The translations under genes and the position numbers were made by a program. Of a stretch of 64,000 nt of DNA, positions 1 through 8,868 are shown one piece after another (positions within the stretch are counted from its first letter, which is position 1; each line of letters begins with the position of its first letter). The stretch spans positions 62,001 to 126,000 of the forward strand of contig NZ_JOEI01000007.1 of assembly GCF_000718095.1 (NCBI RefSeq). Direction: 5' to 3'. The notes under the pieces are model-generated. The model saw only the letters and a program-made list of their open reading frames with translations. It searched no databases and was not told where the DNA came from. The stretch comes from Streptomyces scopuliridis RB72 (GTDB lineage Bacteria > Actinomycetota > Actinomycetes > Streptomycetales > Streptomycetaceae).

Positions 1-1252
1 CCGCTCCGAGCCGGGTGAGCGTGCCCGCTGTTCTGACCGAGTCCAGGGCGATGGTGGCGAGATCGGCGGGCGCGCCGCGCTCGATCCTGCCCGCCTCGGG
101 CCGGCCGAGGGCCGCGTGGCCGTCCGAGGTCGCGGCGTGCAGGAGGGCGGCGGCCGTCCAGTGACCGCGGCGGCGGGTGCGCAGCCGTTCGTCGAGTTCC
201 ATCGCGCGGGCCTCTTCGAGGATGTCGATGACGGCGTGGCTGTCGCTGCCGAGCGACAGCGGCGAGCCGGCGCGCTGGAGCCGGGCGGCGGGGCCGATGC
301 CGTCGGCCAGGTCGCGTTCCGTCGTGGGGCACATACAGGTGCCGGTGCGGGCGGCGCCCAGCAGGGCGATGTCCTCGTCGGTGAGATGGGTGTTGTGCAC
401 GCCGGTGGTACGGGCGCCGAGTACGCCGTGGTCGGCGAGCAGCCGCGTGGGGGTACGGCCGTGCACGTCGAGGCAGGCGTCGTTCTCCGCGGTCTGCTCG
501 GAGAGATGCACATGCAGCGGGGCCCCGTGGGCCTCGGCCCAGTCGGCGACGGTGGCGAGCTGTTCGGCGGGTACGGCGCGTACGGAGTGGATCGCCGCGC
601 CGATCCGGGCGTGGGCGCTGTCCTGGTGGGCCGAGGCGAGGTCGGAGGCGCGCTCGGCCCAGGCGGTGGCGGTCCCGTCGGAGAAGCGGAGTTGGTGGCG
701 GTCGAGAGGCGCGCCGCCGCGCCGCTTGGTGAGGCCGGAGGAGAGATAGGCGGTGTCCAGGAGCGTGATGCGGATGCCGGCCTCGGCCGCCGCCGCGATC
801 AGCGCCTCCCCCATCGCGTTGGGCTGGTCGTACGGAGTGCCGTCCGGGGTGTGGTGGAGGTAGTGGAACTCCCCGACGGCGGTGATGCCGGCGAGCGCCA
901 TCTCGGCGTACACGGCGCGGGCGAGCGCGTAATACGAGTCCGGGGTGAGCTTGGCGGCGATTGTGTACATGATCTCGCGCCAGGTCCAGAAGGTGCCGGA
1001 GCCGACCTGGACGGTGCCGCGCAGGGCGCGGTGGAAGGCGTGGGAGTGGGCGTTGGCCAGCCCGGGGAGGGTCAGTCCGCGCAGGGCCGTGGAGCCGGGC
1101 GGCGGGGTCATGACGCCGGTTCGGACGTCGGTGATCCAGCCGTCCGTGACGCCGACGGCGACGCCCGGCTCGACGTGGGTGCCGAGCCAGGCGTGCTCCA
1201 GCCAGTAGACGAGGCCGGCGGGCGCGTCCGGTGCCGCTGTGGGGTGCGTCAT
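1..1252 (-). CDS. hutF: Formimidoylglutamate deiminase, 3' end cut by window edge
   Basis: Zinc amidohydrolase that converts N-formimino-L-glutamate to N-formyl-L-glutamate and ammonia in the histidine degradation route that avoids formamide release. The visible 417 codons contain the metal-binding HxH motif in NAHSHAFHRALRG (about residues 68-80), a later HVHLSEQTAEN block and a SDSHAVID block near the cut end, as in ATZ/TRZ-type amidohydrolases. The ATG overlaps the stop of the upstream M20 hydrolase gene as ATGA, which fixes the start and indicates translational coupling. It is third in the hut operon; hutI (imidazolone propionase) would be expected beyond the left edge. The last residues lie outside the window. 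The assignment rests on motif and hut context. Confidence 0.9.
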   Translation of the reverse strand, partial: MTHPTAAPDAPAGLVYWLEHAWLGTHVEPGVAVGVTDGWITDVRTGVMTPPPGSTALRGLTLPGLANAHSHAFHRALRGTVQVGSGTFWTWREIMYTIAAKLTPDSYYALARAVYAEMALAGITAVGEFHYLHHTPDGTPYDQPNAMGEALIAAAAEAGIRITLLDTAYLSSGLTKRRGGAPLDRHQLRFSDGTATAWAERASDLASAHQDSAHARIGAAIHSVRAVPAEQLATVADWAEAHGAPLHVHLSEQTAENDACLDVHGRTPTRLLADHGVLGARTTGVHNTHLTDEDIALLGAARTGTCMCPTTERDLADGIGPAARLQRAGSPLSLGSDSHAVIDILEEARAMELDERLRTRRRGHWTAAALLHAATSDGHAALGRPEAGRIERGAPADLATIALDSVRTAGTLTRLGA

Positions 1253-2538
1253 GCGCACGCGAGTCCTTCCAGTACGTCGGCGAGTGCCAGGACCCCGGCC
1301 ACGCAGTCGTCCTCGGCCGCGTACTCGGCCGGGGAGTGCGAGACCCCGGTGGGGTTCCGTACGAACAGCATGGCGGTGGGGATGGAGCCGGACAAAATAC
1401 CCGCGTCGTGCCCGGCGCCGGTGCCGAGGACGGGTACGGGAGCGGCGCCGCCGGGGCGCTGTCCCAGGATCTTGCCCAGCTCGTCCCGCAGGGCGTGCTC
1501 GAACTCGACCACGGGGGTGAAGGACTCCCGTACGACGGACAGCTCGATACCGGCCCGGTCCGCGCACGCGCGGGCGGCGGCCTCGATACCGGCGACCACG
1601 GTGTCCAGGGCGGACTGGTCGGCGGCGCGGGAATCCAGCCAGCCACGGACGAGGGAGGGGATGGCGTTGACGCCGTTGGGTTCGACGGAGATCTTGCCGA
1701 ACGTGGCGAGGGCACCGGCGAGTTCGGCCTCGCGGCGGGCCGCGAGCACGGTCTCCGCGTAGGTCAGCATCGGATCGCGGCGGTCGGTGAGCCGGGTGGT
1801 GCCGGCGTGGTTGGCCTCTCCCCGGAAGTCGAAGCGCCAGCGGCCGTGCGGCCAGATCGCCGACGCGATCCCGACGGGATCGCCGGAGAGGTCCAAGGCG
1901 CGGCCCTGCTCGACATGCAGCTCGATGAACGCGCCGATCCGGGCGAGGCGTTCGGGGTCGGGGCCGAGGGTGGACGGGTCGCAGCCAGCGGCCTCCATCG
2001 CCCGGGGCAGCGTGATGCCGTCGCCGTCGCGCAGCTCATGGGCCTGCTCGGCGGTGAGCTGTCCGGCGGTGAGCCGGGAGCCGACGCAGGCGAGCCCGAA
2101 GCGGGCGCCTTCCTCGTCCCCGAAGTTGGTGAGGGCCAGGGGCCTGCTGAACCGCGCGCCCCTGCGGCGGAGTTCATCGAGTGCGGCGAAGGAGGAGACG
2201 ACACCGAGCGGCCCGTCGAAGGCGCCGCCGTCGGGCACGGAGTCCAGATGCGACCCCGTCACGACGGCGTCCCCGGCGAGCGGATCGCCGAGCCAGGCCC
2301 ACTGGTTGCCGTTGCGGTCGAGTTCGTAGGCCAGCCCCCGGGCCTCGGCCTGCGCGCGGAACCAGGCGCGGCAGTCGGCGTCGGCGGCGGTCCAGGCGTA
2401 CCGCCGGTAGCCGCCGCTGCCGGAGTCACGCCCGAGCGGTGCGAGCTCGCGCCACATCTCCTGGAAGGAGGGCTGTCGGCGGCCGTCCCCCGGGGCACCC
2501 TCGGCGTGCCCCGGCTCGGCTGGGAGTGACGCGGTCAC
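1249..2538 (-). CDS. M20-family amidohydrolase (allantoate/N-carbamoyl amino acid hydrolase type) in the hut operon
   Basis: A 429-residue dinuclear-metal amidohydrolase of the M20 allantoate amidohydrolase/beta-ureidopropionase group. Key motifs are [19 protein letters not shown] near residue 95 (metal His and Asp), [11 protein letters not shown] (Glu pair), FIELHVEQG and the late GAGHDAG block. Such enzymes hydrolyse N-carbamoyl or ureido groups. Its position between hutU and hutF, with 4-bp overlaps on both sides, argues for a role in histidine breakdown rather than purine catabolism. The pathway still needs an N-formylglutamate deformylase and no hutG is visible, so this enzyme could fill that step; that is inference. 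The automatic label would be allantoate amidohydrolase. Confidence 0.82.
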   Translation of the reverse strand: MTASLPAEPGHAEGAPGDGRRQPSFQEMWRELAPLGRDSGSGGYRRYAWTAADADCRAWFRAQAEARGLAYELDRNGNQWAWLGDPLAGDAVVTGSHLDSVPDGGAFDGPLGVVSSFAALDELRRRGARFSRPLALTNFGDEEGARFGLACVGSRLTAGQLTAEQAHELRDGDGITLPRAMEAAGCDPSTLGPDPERLARIGAFIELHVEQGRALDLSGDPVGIASAIWPHGRWRFDFRGEANHAGTTRLTDRRDPMLTYAETVLAARREAELAGALATFGKISVEPNGVNAIPSLVRGWLDSRAADQSALDTVVAGIEAAARACADRAGIELSVVRESFTPVVEFEHALRDELGKILGQRPGGAAPVPVLGTGAGHDAGILSGSIPTAMLFVRNPTGVSHSPAEYAAEDDCVAGVLALADVLEGLACA

Positions 2539-4214
2539 TCTCCCTCCCGCATCGGGACGCGGACGTCACGCTCGTCGGCGACCTCTTCCGCGAGGTCGTA
2601 GCCCGCGTCGACATGGCGGATGACACCCATGCCCGGGTCGTTGGTCAGGACGCGGCGGATCTTCTCGCCCGCGAGCTTCGTGCCGTCGGCCACCGAGACC
2701 TGGCCGGCGTGGATGGAGCGGCCCATGCCGACACCGCCGCCGTGGTGGATGGAGACCCAGGAGGCGCCGGAGGCGACATTGACCATGGCGTTGAGGAGCG
2801 GCCAGTCGGCGATGGCGTCGGAGCCGTCGAGCATGGCCTCGGTCTCGCGGTACGGGGAGGCGACCGAGCCGCAGTCCAGATGGTCGCGCCCGATGACCAG
2901 CGGGGCGGCGAGCTCGCCGGAGGCGACCATGTCGTTGAAGCGCTCGCCCGCCTTGTCGCGCTCGCCGTAGCCGAGCCAGCAGATCCGGGCCGGGAGTCCC
3001 TGGAAGTGGACGCGCTCGCCCGCCATCTTGATCCAGCGGTGCAGGGATTCGTTCTCGGGGAAGAGGTCGAGGATCGCCTTGTCCGTCTTGTGGATGTCGG
3101 ACGCCTCGCCGGAGAGCGCGGCCCAGCGGAACGGGCCCTTGCCCTCGCAGAACAGCGGCCGGATATAGGCGGGCACGAAGCCGGGGAAGGCGAAGGCCCT
3201 GTCGTATCCGGCCAGTTGGGCTTCGCCGCGGATGGAGTTGCCGTAGTCGAAGACCTCGGCGCCCGCGTCCATGAAGCCGACCATCGCCTCGACGTGCCGG
3301 GCCATGGACTCCCGGGCGCGCTGGGTGAAGTCGGCGGGCTTCTCGGCGGCGTACGAGGCCATCTCGTCGAAGTCGACGCCGAGCGGCAGATAGGCCAGCG
3401 GGTCGTGGGCGGAGGTCTGGTCCGTGACGATATCGATGGGGGCGCCCTCGGCGAGCATCCGGGGCAGCAGCTCCGCCGCGTTGCCGAGCAGGCCGATGGA
3501 GAGCGGACGGCGCGCGTCGCGCGCCTCGGTCGCCAGCTGGAGCGCGTGCTCCAGGCTGTCGGCCCGTACATCGAGATAGCGGTGCTCGATCCGGCGCTCG
3601 ATGGCGCGCGGGTCGCAGTCGATACAGATCGCGACGCCGTCGTTCATGGTGACGGCCAGCGGCTGGGCGCCGCCCATGCCGCCCAGACCGGCGGTGAGGG
3701 TGATCGTCCCGGCGAGCGTTCCGCCGACCCCTCCTTTACCCATTGAATGCAGCTTCGCGGCGACGGCGGCGAATGTCTCGTACGTGCCCTGGAGGATGCC
3801 CTGCGTGCCGATGTAGATCCAGGATCCGGCCGTCATCTGCCCGTACATGGTGAGCCCGAGGGCCTCCAGGCGCCGGAACTCCTCCCAGTTCGCCCAGTCG
3901 CCGACCAGATTGGAGTTGGCGAGCAGCACGCGCGGCGCCCACTCATGGGTCTGCATCACGCCGACCGGACGGCCGGACTGGACGAGCATCGTCTCGTCCT
4001 GCTTGAGGGTGCGGAGCGTACGGACCATCGCGTCGAAGGAGCGCCAGTCGCGGGCGGCCTTGCCGGTGCCGCCGTAGACGACCAGCTTGTCCGGGTGTTC
4101 GGCGACCTCGGGGTCCAGGTTGTTCTGGAGCATGCGGAGGGCGGCTTCCTGCTGCCATCCCAGGGCGCTCAGTTCCGTACCGCGCGGAGCCCGTACGGGC
4201 CGGGGTCCTGACAT
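2535..4214 (-). CDS. hutU: Urocanate hydratase
   Basis: Urocanase adds water to urocanate to give imidazolone propionate, using tightly bound NAD+ as an electrophile. The 559-residue product has the usual length and signature blocks: [19 protein letters not shown] near the N-terminus, [15 protein letters not shown], the glycine-rich [19 protein letters not shown]-binding segment, and the C-terminal [20 protein letters not shown]. The ATG was chosen because GGAGG lies 7 nt before it; the reading frame stays open further upstream but that stretch lies in the divergent promoter. The stop overlaps the next start as ATGA. First gene of the hut operon; no hutH is adjacent, the only histidase-family gene here being the aberrant one about 8 kb away. 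Confidence 0.95.
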   Translation of the reverse strand: MSGPRPVRAPRGTELSALGWQQEAALRMLQNNLDPEVAEHPDKLVVYGGTGKAARDWRSFDAMVRTLRTLKQDETMLVQSGRPVGVMQTHEWAPRVLLANSNLVGDWANWEEFRRLEALGLTMYGQMTAGSWIYIGTQGILQGTYETFAAVAAKLHSMGKGGVGGTLAGTITLTAGLGGMGGAQPLAVTMNDGVAICIDCDPRAIERRIEHRYLDVRADSLEHALQLATEARDARRPLSIGLLGNAAELLPRMLAEGAPIDIVTDQTSAHDPLAYLPLGVDFDEMASYAAEKPADFTQRARESMARHVEAMVGFMDAGAEVFDYGNSIRGEAQLAGYDRAFAFPGFVPAYIRPLFCEGKGPFRWAALSGEASDIHKTDKAILDLFPENESLHRWIKMAGERVHFQGLPARICWLGYGERDKAGERFNDMVASGELAAPLVIGRDHLDCGSVASPYRETEAMLDGSDAIADWPLLNAMVNVASGASWVSIHHGGGVGMGRSIHAGQVSVADGTKLAGEKIRRVLTNDPGMGVIRHVDAGYDLAEEVADERDVRVPMREGE

Positions 4215-4351
4215 GGCGATGCCTCCTCCGTGGTGAATCCGCCGGGCGAATCCGCCGGCTGATCTGTTGGCCAATCTATTCACATCCTGTCTGGATGAAT
4301 ACTTGTAGTCAACAGCTGCGTGACCGGTCCGCGGATGATTGGCTGGCACGC
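4215..4351. promoter_or_regulatory. Divergent hutU / PLP-decarboxylase promoter region with an imperfect palindrome
   Basis: AT-rich for this genome. It holds an imperfect inverted repeat: TATTCACATCC (4277-4287), spacer TGTCT, then GGATGAATA (4293-4301). Its left arm is part of the 11-mer CAATCTATTCA (4272-4282), which recurs exactly at 14385-14395 in front of the betaine-type transporter. This looks like a regulator binding site for one or both divergent genes. The regulator is not identified. Confidence 0.5.
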
Positions 4352-5794
4352 ATGGCTTCGGATCAGCACAACGGTCGCGCTACCCCGCACGGCACGGACG
4401 GCTCCGCGGACGGCGGTACGGGCGCGGACCCCGGGGCGGCGGCCCGCCGGGACCTCGCCGTACGGGCCGCCGTGGCGCAGGGTCTGATCAGCGAGGCCGA
4501 GCCCGTCGTCGCGCTGCTCGATGTGGCCGGAATCCGTGCCTCCGCCGCCGCGCTCCGTACCGCCTTCGACGAGGTCACCGCCCCCGGCACCGCCGTCCTG
4601 CACGCCTTCGCGGTGAAGGCCGCGCCCCTGGTGGCCGTGGTGCGGCTGCTCGGCGAACAGGGCATCGGCGCCGAGGTCGCCAGCCCGGGCGAGCTGGCCC
4701 TCGCCCGCGCGGCGGGCGTACGGCCCGAGCACACCGTCCTCGACTCCCCCGCCAAGACCACCGCCGAGCTGCGCGAAGCCCTCGCGCTCGGCATCGCGGT
4801 CAACGCGGACAACCCCCAGGAGCTGGCACGGATCGACGCCCTGATCAGCTCCGGCCCCGGCTCCAGCCCCAGCCCGGGACCGGTCGCCTCCCCCCTCGGG
4901 CTGCGGATCAACGCGCAGGTCGGCGGCGGATCCATCGGCGCCCTGTCCACCGCGACCGCCACCTCCAAGTTCGGGGTCGCGCTGCGCGACGAGGGCGCCC
5001 GCGCCTGGGTCGTCCAGGCGTATCTGGACCGCCCCTGGCTGACCCGGCTGCACACCCACTCCGGCTCGCAGGGCGTCCCGCTGGAGCGCATGGCCGAGGG
5101 CGTACGCACGGTCTACGAACTGGCCGAGGAGATCAACGCGGCGGCCGGCCGCCGGCAGATCGACACCCTCGACATCGGCGGCGGCCTCCCGGTCAACTTC
5201 GGCTCGGACGAGGAGACACCGACGTACGCGGACTACGCCCGGCTACTGAGGGAGACCGTCCCCGGACTGCTGGACGGCCGCTACGGACTGGTCACCGAAT
5301 TCGGCCGTTCTCTGCTCGCCAAGCACGGCACGGTCCTCGCGCGTGTCGAATACGCCAAGTCCGCCGGTGGCCGCCCGATCGCGGTGACCCACGCGGGCGC
5401 GCAGGTCGCCACCCGTACCGTCTACGACCCCGCCTCCTGGCCGCTGCGCATCGCCGCGTACGACGCCGGGGGACGGCCCAGGACGGGCCCCGCCGTGGCC
5501 CAGGACATCGCGGGCCCGGCCTGCTTCGCGGGCGATCTGCTCGCCGAGAACCGGCCCCTGCCGCTGCTGGCGCAGGGCGATCTGGTGGCCGCGCTCGACA
5601 CCGGCGCGTACTACTTCTCCAACCACTACGCGTACAACAGCCTGGCCAGGCCCGGTGTCTTCGGCTTCGTGGCGACTCACGGCGCGGCCGGCGACGCGGT
5701 GCGCTTCGCGACCGTACGGGCCGCGCAGACGGTCGCGGAGATCGTCACCGAGTCCGGCGGCGGCTACGCCGACGCGCTCCTCCTGGACGACTGA
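4352..5794 (+). CDS. Fold-type III PLP decarboxylase (diaminopimelate/ornithine decarboxylase-like)
   Basis: A 480-residue protein of the alanine racemase-like PLP family. [17 protein letters not shown] carries the PLP-binding lysine; [18 protein letters not shown] and [11 protein letters not shown] are the phosphate and cofactor-contact blocks; [15 protein letters not shown] is the C-terminal active-site segment. Diaminopimelate decarboxylases usually have a CESGD-type motif where this protein has CFAGD, so the substrate may not be diaminopimelate. The gene is divergent from hutU and shares its control region, suggesting a nitrogen-catabolic rather than lysine-biosynthetic role. The ATG at 4352 is preferred because an upstream in-frame start would lie in the palindrome. 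Substrate unknown. Confidence 0.75.
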   Translation: MASDQHNGRATPHGTDGSADGGTGADPGAAARRDLAVRAAVAQGLISEAEPVVALLDVAGIRASAAALRTAFDEVTAPGTAVLHAFAVKAAPLVAVVRLLGEQGIGAEVASPGELALARAAGVRPEHTVLDSPAKTTAELREALALGIAVNADNPQELARIDALISSGPGSSPSPGPVASPLGLRINAQVGGGSIGALSTATATSKFGVALRDEGARAWVVQAYLDRPWLTRLHTHSGSQGVPLERMAEGVRTVYELAEEINAAAGRRQIDTLDIGGGLPVNFGSDEETPTYADYARLLRETVPGLLDGRYGLVTEFGRSLLAKHGTVLARVEYAKSAGGRPIAVTHAGAQVATRTVYDPASWPLRIAAYDAGGRPRTGPAVAQDIAGPACFAGDLLAENRPLPLLAQGDLVAALDTGAYYFSNHYAYNSLARPGVFGFVATHGAAGDAVRFATVRAAQTVAEIVTESGGGYADALLLDD

Positions 5795-6005
5795 GACGAC
5801 GGAAGACGAACGGAAGACGACGGAGAACCCGCGCACGACGCGGCCGGCGCCGGGACGGCCGGAAGTGGCCGGTCCCCGGCGGGTCCGGCGCGCATGTTCC
5901 GATGGAAAATGACAGAACCTCCTCCCCCCACACGAACGTTGCGTAATCTCACGGTCACTGCCGCACAACAGTGCGCCCGCACGCCCGGCTGGGAGGGGAG
6001 TCCGC

Positions 6006-6398
6006 GTGCCCGGAATCGACGCGTGCCTACACGAGGCCATGAACCTGCCGGGAGCGCGCGGAGCGGCGATCGTGGACTGGACGAGCGGTCTCGCGCTCGG
6101 CACGGCGGGCGAATCGCCCAACGGCGACCATGAGGCGACCGCCGCCGAGACTGCCGAACTGGCCAGAGCCGCCGCGGAGTACACGGCGTTCGCTCCGGCC
6201 GCCGCGGCCGGCCACAAGGGCCCGCCCGTCGAGGACCTCATCGTCACCACCCGTACCGGCTACCACCTCCTGAGCTTCGTCGAGACGACCTTCGACAGCA
6301 GCGTCTTCCTCCATCTCTGGCTCGACCGCGACACCGGAAACCTCGCCCTGGCCCGGTTACGGCTGGGACAGCTCGCGGAACGGCTGGTGCTGGGATGA
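6006..6398 (+). CDS. Roadblock/LC7-domain protein 1 (TTA codon, probable bldA target)
   Basis: A 130-residue single-domain roadblock/LC7 protein. AAIVDWTSGLALGTAG matches the strand opening common to actinobacterial roadblock proteins, and the centre reads EDLIVTTRTGYHLLSF. Such proteins dimerise and often regulate small Ras-like GTPases. It starts with GTG after GGGAGGGGAGT and its stop overlaps the next start as ATGA. Codon 118 is TTA (6357-6359), the codon read only by bldA tRNA, so full-length translation should be developmentally delayed. Unlike conservon operons there is no adjacent histidine kinase, DUF742 or GTPase gene. Confidence 0.8.
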   Translation: MPGIDACLHEAMNLPGARGAAIVDWTSGLALGTAGESPNGDHEATAAETAELARAAAEYTAFAPAAAAGHKGPPVEDLIVTTRTGYHLLSFVETTFDSSVFLHLWLDRDTGNLALARLRLGQLAERLVLG

Positions 6399-7174
6399 CC
6401 ACGGCGCCCGCGCACTCCACGGTCTCCCCGATGCTCGTCCGGCTGGCCGGCGAGCGCGCCACCGGAGCACTCCTGCGCGACCACGGCACGCTCTATCTCG
6501 CCGACGGCCGCGTCGTGCACGCGGAGAGCCCCGCCGCCCCCGGGATCGATGTCCTGCTCACCGCCGGCGGCCGGCTGCCGCGCGCGGGCTGGGAGGAGGC
6601 GGTCGACCGGGCGGGCGCCCGCCGCGAAGTCGGCCGGTTCCTGGTCGACAGCGGCCGGCTCGGCGGCGGCGAGCTGGAGATCTGCCATCTGGGCGCGCTG
6701 TTCGACGCCGCCTACTTCGCGCTCGCCCCCGGCAGCGGGCCCACCCGCTTCCGCTACGGCGTCGCGCACTGGATCGGTCCCGTACGGCCCGTCTCCGCGT
6801 CCGCCGTCGAGCGCGAGACGCGACGCAGGCGCGAACTCCTCGACCAGGTCTGGCCGTACGCGGCCGTGGACACCGCGCCCGTGCGGGCGCGCGAACCGGC
6901 GCCGGGCCAGGCGGTCACCCGCCGCCAGCGCGCGCTGCTGGAGCTGGCGGACGGCGTACGGACGCCGCTGGCCATCGCCTGGGCGCTGGGCAGGCCCGCG
7001 TTCCACACCCTGCTGGACATCCGCCGGCTGGCCGCGGCCGGGCTGGTCGAGACGCCCGCGGAACCGGTGGCGGCCACGCCCGCGGCGGTCCCCTCCTGGG
7101 TCGCGACGGTCTCGGCCGATCCGGACATCGCCCTGTTACGCCGGCTCCGCGACGCCCTGGAGGCAAGCCTGTGA
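6395..7174 (+). CDS. DUF4388-like protein (TTA codon, probable bldA target)
   Basis: A 259-residue soluble protein. The N-terminal LVRLAGERATGALLRDHG and LYLADGRVVHAESP resemble the DUF4388/PATAN-type start seen in gliding and signalling proteins. The middle has a region typical of small winged modules (about residues 75-115), and residues 175-215 (RQRALLELADGVRTPLAIAW) look like a winged-helix segment. Codon 248 is TTA (7136-7138), very near the C-terminus. Start and stop coupling with the preceding roadblock gene suggests that they act together. Function is unknown; a scaffold or transcription-linked role is a guess. Confidence 0.6.
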   Translation: MTTAPAHSTVSPMLVRLAGERATGALLRDHGTLYLADGRVVHAESPAAPGIDVLLTAGGRLPRAGWEEAVDRAGARREVGRFLVDSGRLGGGELEICHLGALFDAAYFALAPGSGPTRFRYGVAHWIGPVRPVSASAVERETRRRRELLDQVWPYAAVDTAPVRAREPAPGQAVTRRQRALLELADGVRTPLAIAWALGRPAFHTLLDIRRLAAAGLVETPAEPVAATPAAVPSWVATVSADPDIALLRRLRDALEASL

Positions 7175-7289
7175 CTCCCCGTTCCAACCACCGGGCCCGG
7201 ACAGGACCTGCCGTGTCCGACGTCGTGCCGGACCGCGCCACGCCGTCATGAGGCGCGCGCTGCGGGCACGCGCCGAGAGGAGACAGCTG

Positions 7290-7682
7290 ATGACGGCGGA
7301 AGCCGAGGTACTGGGCGAGCTGAGGCGCCTGCGGGCCCGCCTCCCGCAGCTCACCGGCGCGCTCGCGGCCAGTACGGACGGTCTGGTGCTGGCCCAGGAC
7401 ACGGCCGACGTGGAGGCGGAAGGGGTGGCCGCGCTCACCGCCGCCGCGCTGGGCGTCGCGCTGCGCCTCACGGACACCACCGGCCAGGGCGGATTCCGGG
7501 AGCTGCTGATCCGGGGCGAGCTGGGGTACGTCGCGACGTACGCGGCGGGCGCCTCGGCGGTGCTGACGCTCCTGGCGGAGCCCCGGATCAATGTGGGCCG
7601 GCTCCATCTGGAGGCCCGGCGGTCCAGCACCCGGATCGGCGAACTGGTCGACGGGGCCCTGGAACGGCTGGAGAACGCCTGA
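7290..7682 (+). CDS. Roadblock/LC7-domain protein 2
   Basis: A 130-residue protein: LGELRRLRARLPQLTGALAA leads into the roadblock core ASTDGLVLAQDTADVEAE and LIRGELGYVATYAAGASAVL. The ATG at 7290 follows GAGAGGAG at good spacing; an earlier in-frame ATG (7248) has no ribosome-binding site. It is about 115 bp after the DUF4388-like gene and about 100 bp before the third roadblock gene, so all four could be one transcript. No TTA codon was seen. Confidence 0.75.
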   Translation: MTAEAEVLGELRRLRARLPQLTGALAASTDGLVLAQDTADVEAEGVAALTAAALGVALRLTDTTGQGGFRELLIRGELGYVATYAAGASAVLTLLAEPRINVGRLHLEARRSSTRIGELVDGALERLENA

Positions 7683-7778
7683 CCCATGACAGCCCCCCAC
7701 GCACGCGGAACACGCACCACCCGGGCCCCGGGAACCCCTCGGACCGCCCGCACCGGACGGAAAGGAAGTGCGACATTC

Positions 7779-8153
7779 ATGGCCAACACCGAAGCCGCCC
7801 TCAAGCAGGCCACCACCGTCATCGACGGCGCCCTGGGAGCCGCCCTCGTCGACTACTCCAGCGGCATGGCCCTCGGCACGGTCGGCGGCGGCAAGGACCT
7901 CGATCTGACGGTGGCCGCGGCCGGCAACACCGATGTGGTCCGGGCCAAGGTCCGCACCATGGAACTGCTCGGCCTGAAGGACGAGATCGAGGACATCCTG
8001 ATCACGCTCGGCGGCCAGTACCACCTGATACGGCTGCTCAAGGGGCGTGGCAACAACGGCCTGTTCCTCTATCTGGCGCTGGACAAGTCACGGGCGAATC
8101 TGGCGATGGCCCGTCACCAGCTGATGAGGATCGAAGCCGACCTGGAGGTCTGA
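7779..8153 (+). CDS. Roadblock/LC7-domain protein 3
   Basis: A 124-residue roadblock protein: VIDGALGAALVDYSSGMALG at the start, then a central ILITLGGQYHLIRLLKG and LFLYLALDKSRANLAMARHQ. It is clearly a paralogue of the first roadblock protein in this cluster (the shared VD[WY][ST]SG[LM]ALGT pattern and the LALAR/LAMAR tail). ATG at 7779 follows GGAAAGGAAG; the longer frame upstream has no such site. Three roadblock proteins in one cluster could form homo- or heterodimers. Confidence 0.82.
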   Translation: MANTEAALKQATTVIDGALGAALVDYSSGMALGTVGGGKDLDLTVAAAGNTDVVRAKVRTMELLGLKDEIEDILITLGGQYHLIRLLKGRGNNGLFLYLALDKSRANLAMARHQLMRIEADLEV

Positions 8154-8186
8154 GCGACCCGCGCCCTCGGCTGTTCGGTCGGCTGC

Positions 8187-8768
8187 TCAGCGACGGCGCC
8201 GTGCCCCGCCGGGCACGGCGTCCCCGGCCGCGGTCCCCGTGGTCCGGTAGCCCTTGACCTTCCTGCCCACGGGGTGCCCGGTGCCGGCCCAGTCGGTACG
8301 TACCCACAGCAGCGCGTCGTCCCGCCGCTCCCGGCGCCCCAGCCAGGCCGCCTTGAGCCACAGCCCGACGCCCACGCCCGCCAGGGCCGGGCCTCCGGCG
8401 CCGGGCAGCGCGAACGAACTCCCCACCGCGACAAAAAAAGCGGCCAGCAGCCACCAGCGGTTCGCCCGGCGCCAGTTCCGCAGCGTCACGGCGCGGTCCT
8501 GGAGGAAGTCGGACTTCCCCGCCCGCGCGGCACGGTCCGCCCACCCGGTGTACTTGCGCCGGCGTACGAGCGCGACCACCGCGGCGCACACCACGAACAG
8601 CGCCGCTCCGGCGTAGCCGCCGATCCTGCGCCCGGTCAGTCCGGGGAGCAGGACACCGATCCCGGTGGCGAGGACCCCCAGCCACCACAACGGGACCGCA
8701 CCGGCCCGTACGATCACGGCCACCCGTGCCAGAGACTGTCCTCCGCGCCCCACGATCCGCCTCCTCAA
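8187..8768 (-). CDS. Small integral membrane protein, unknown function
   Basis: A 193-residue protein with four likely membrane segments: residues 24-45 (VPLWWLGVLATGIGVLLPG), 50-67, 103-121 (WWLLAAFFVAVGSSFALPG) and 123-141. Basic loops (ALVRRRKYTGWADR; RNWRRANRW) lie between and a Gly/Arg-rich tail ends it. No enzymatic motif was recognised. It converges on the roadblock cluster and is in the same direction as the two-component genes, about 90 bp away from them. Confidence 0.6.
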   Translation of the reverse strand: MRRRIVGRGGQSLARVAVIVRAGAVPLWWLGVLATGIGVLLPGLTGRRIGGYAGAALFVVCAAVVALVRRRKYTGWADRAARAGKSDFLQDRAVTLRNWRRANRWWLLAAFFVAVGSSFALPGAGGPALAGVGVGLWLKAAWLGRRERRDDALLWVRTDWAGTGHPVGRKVKGYRTTGTAAGDAVPGGARRRR

Positions 8769-8828
8769 GCCTGTGTTGTGGCGCGCAGACTAATAAGGCT
8801 CTCTGAACTTTTCCTGAGAATCAGCGAT

Positions 8829-8868
8829 CTCAGGGCAGCCGGTCTCAGGGCAGCCGGTCTCAGGGCAG
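8829..8868 (-). repeat. 15-bp tandem repeat spanning a stop codon
   Basis: Two full and one partial copies of CTCAGGGCAGCCGGT lie head to tail. The stop codon of the response regulator gene lies in the copy nearest the gene, and the next copies repeat the last two codons plus stop just downstream. This looks like slippage duplication at a gene end. Confidence 0.85.

Noticed and set aside
116..1762. Long plus-strand frame over the hut genes
   Set aside because: It is the antisense shadow of hutF and the M20 gene, low complexity (Gly/Val/Arg-rich), with no ribosome-binding site. Similar antisense frames over hutU, the histidine kinase, enolase, the thiolase and the nuclease gene were rejected for the same reason.
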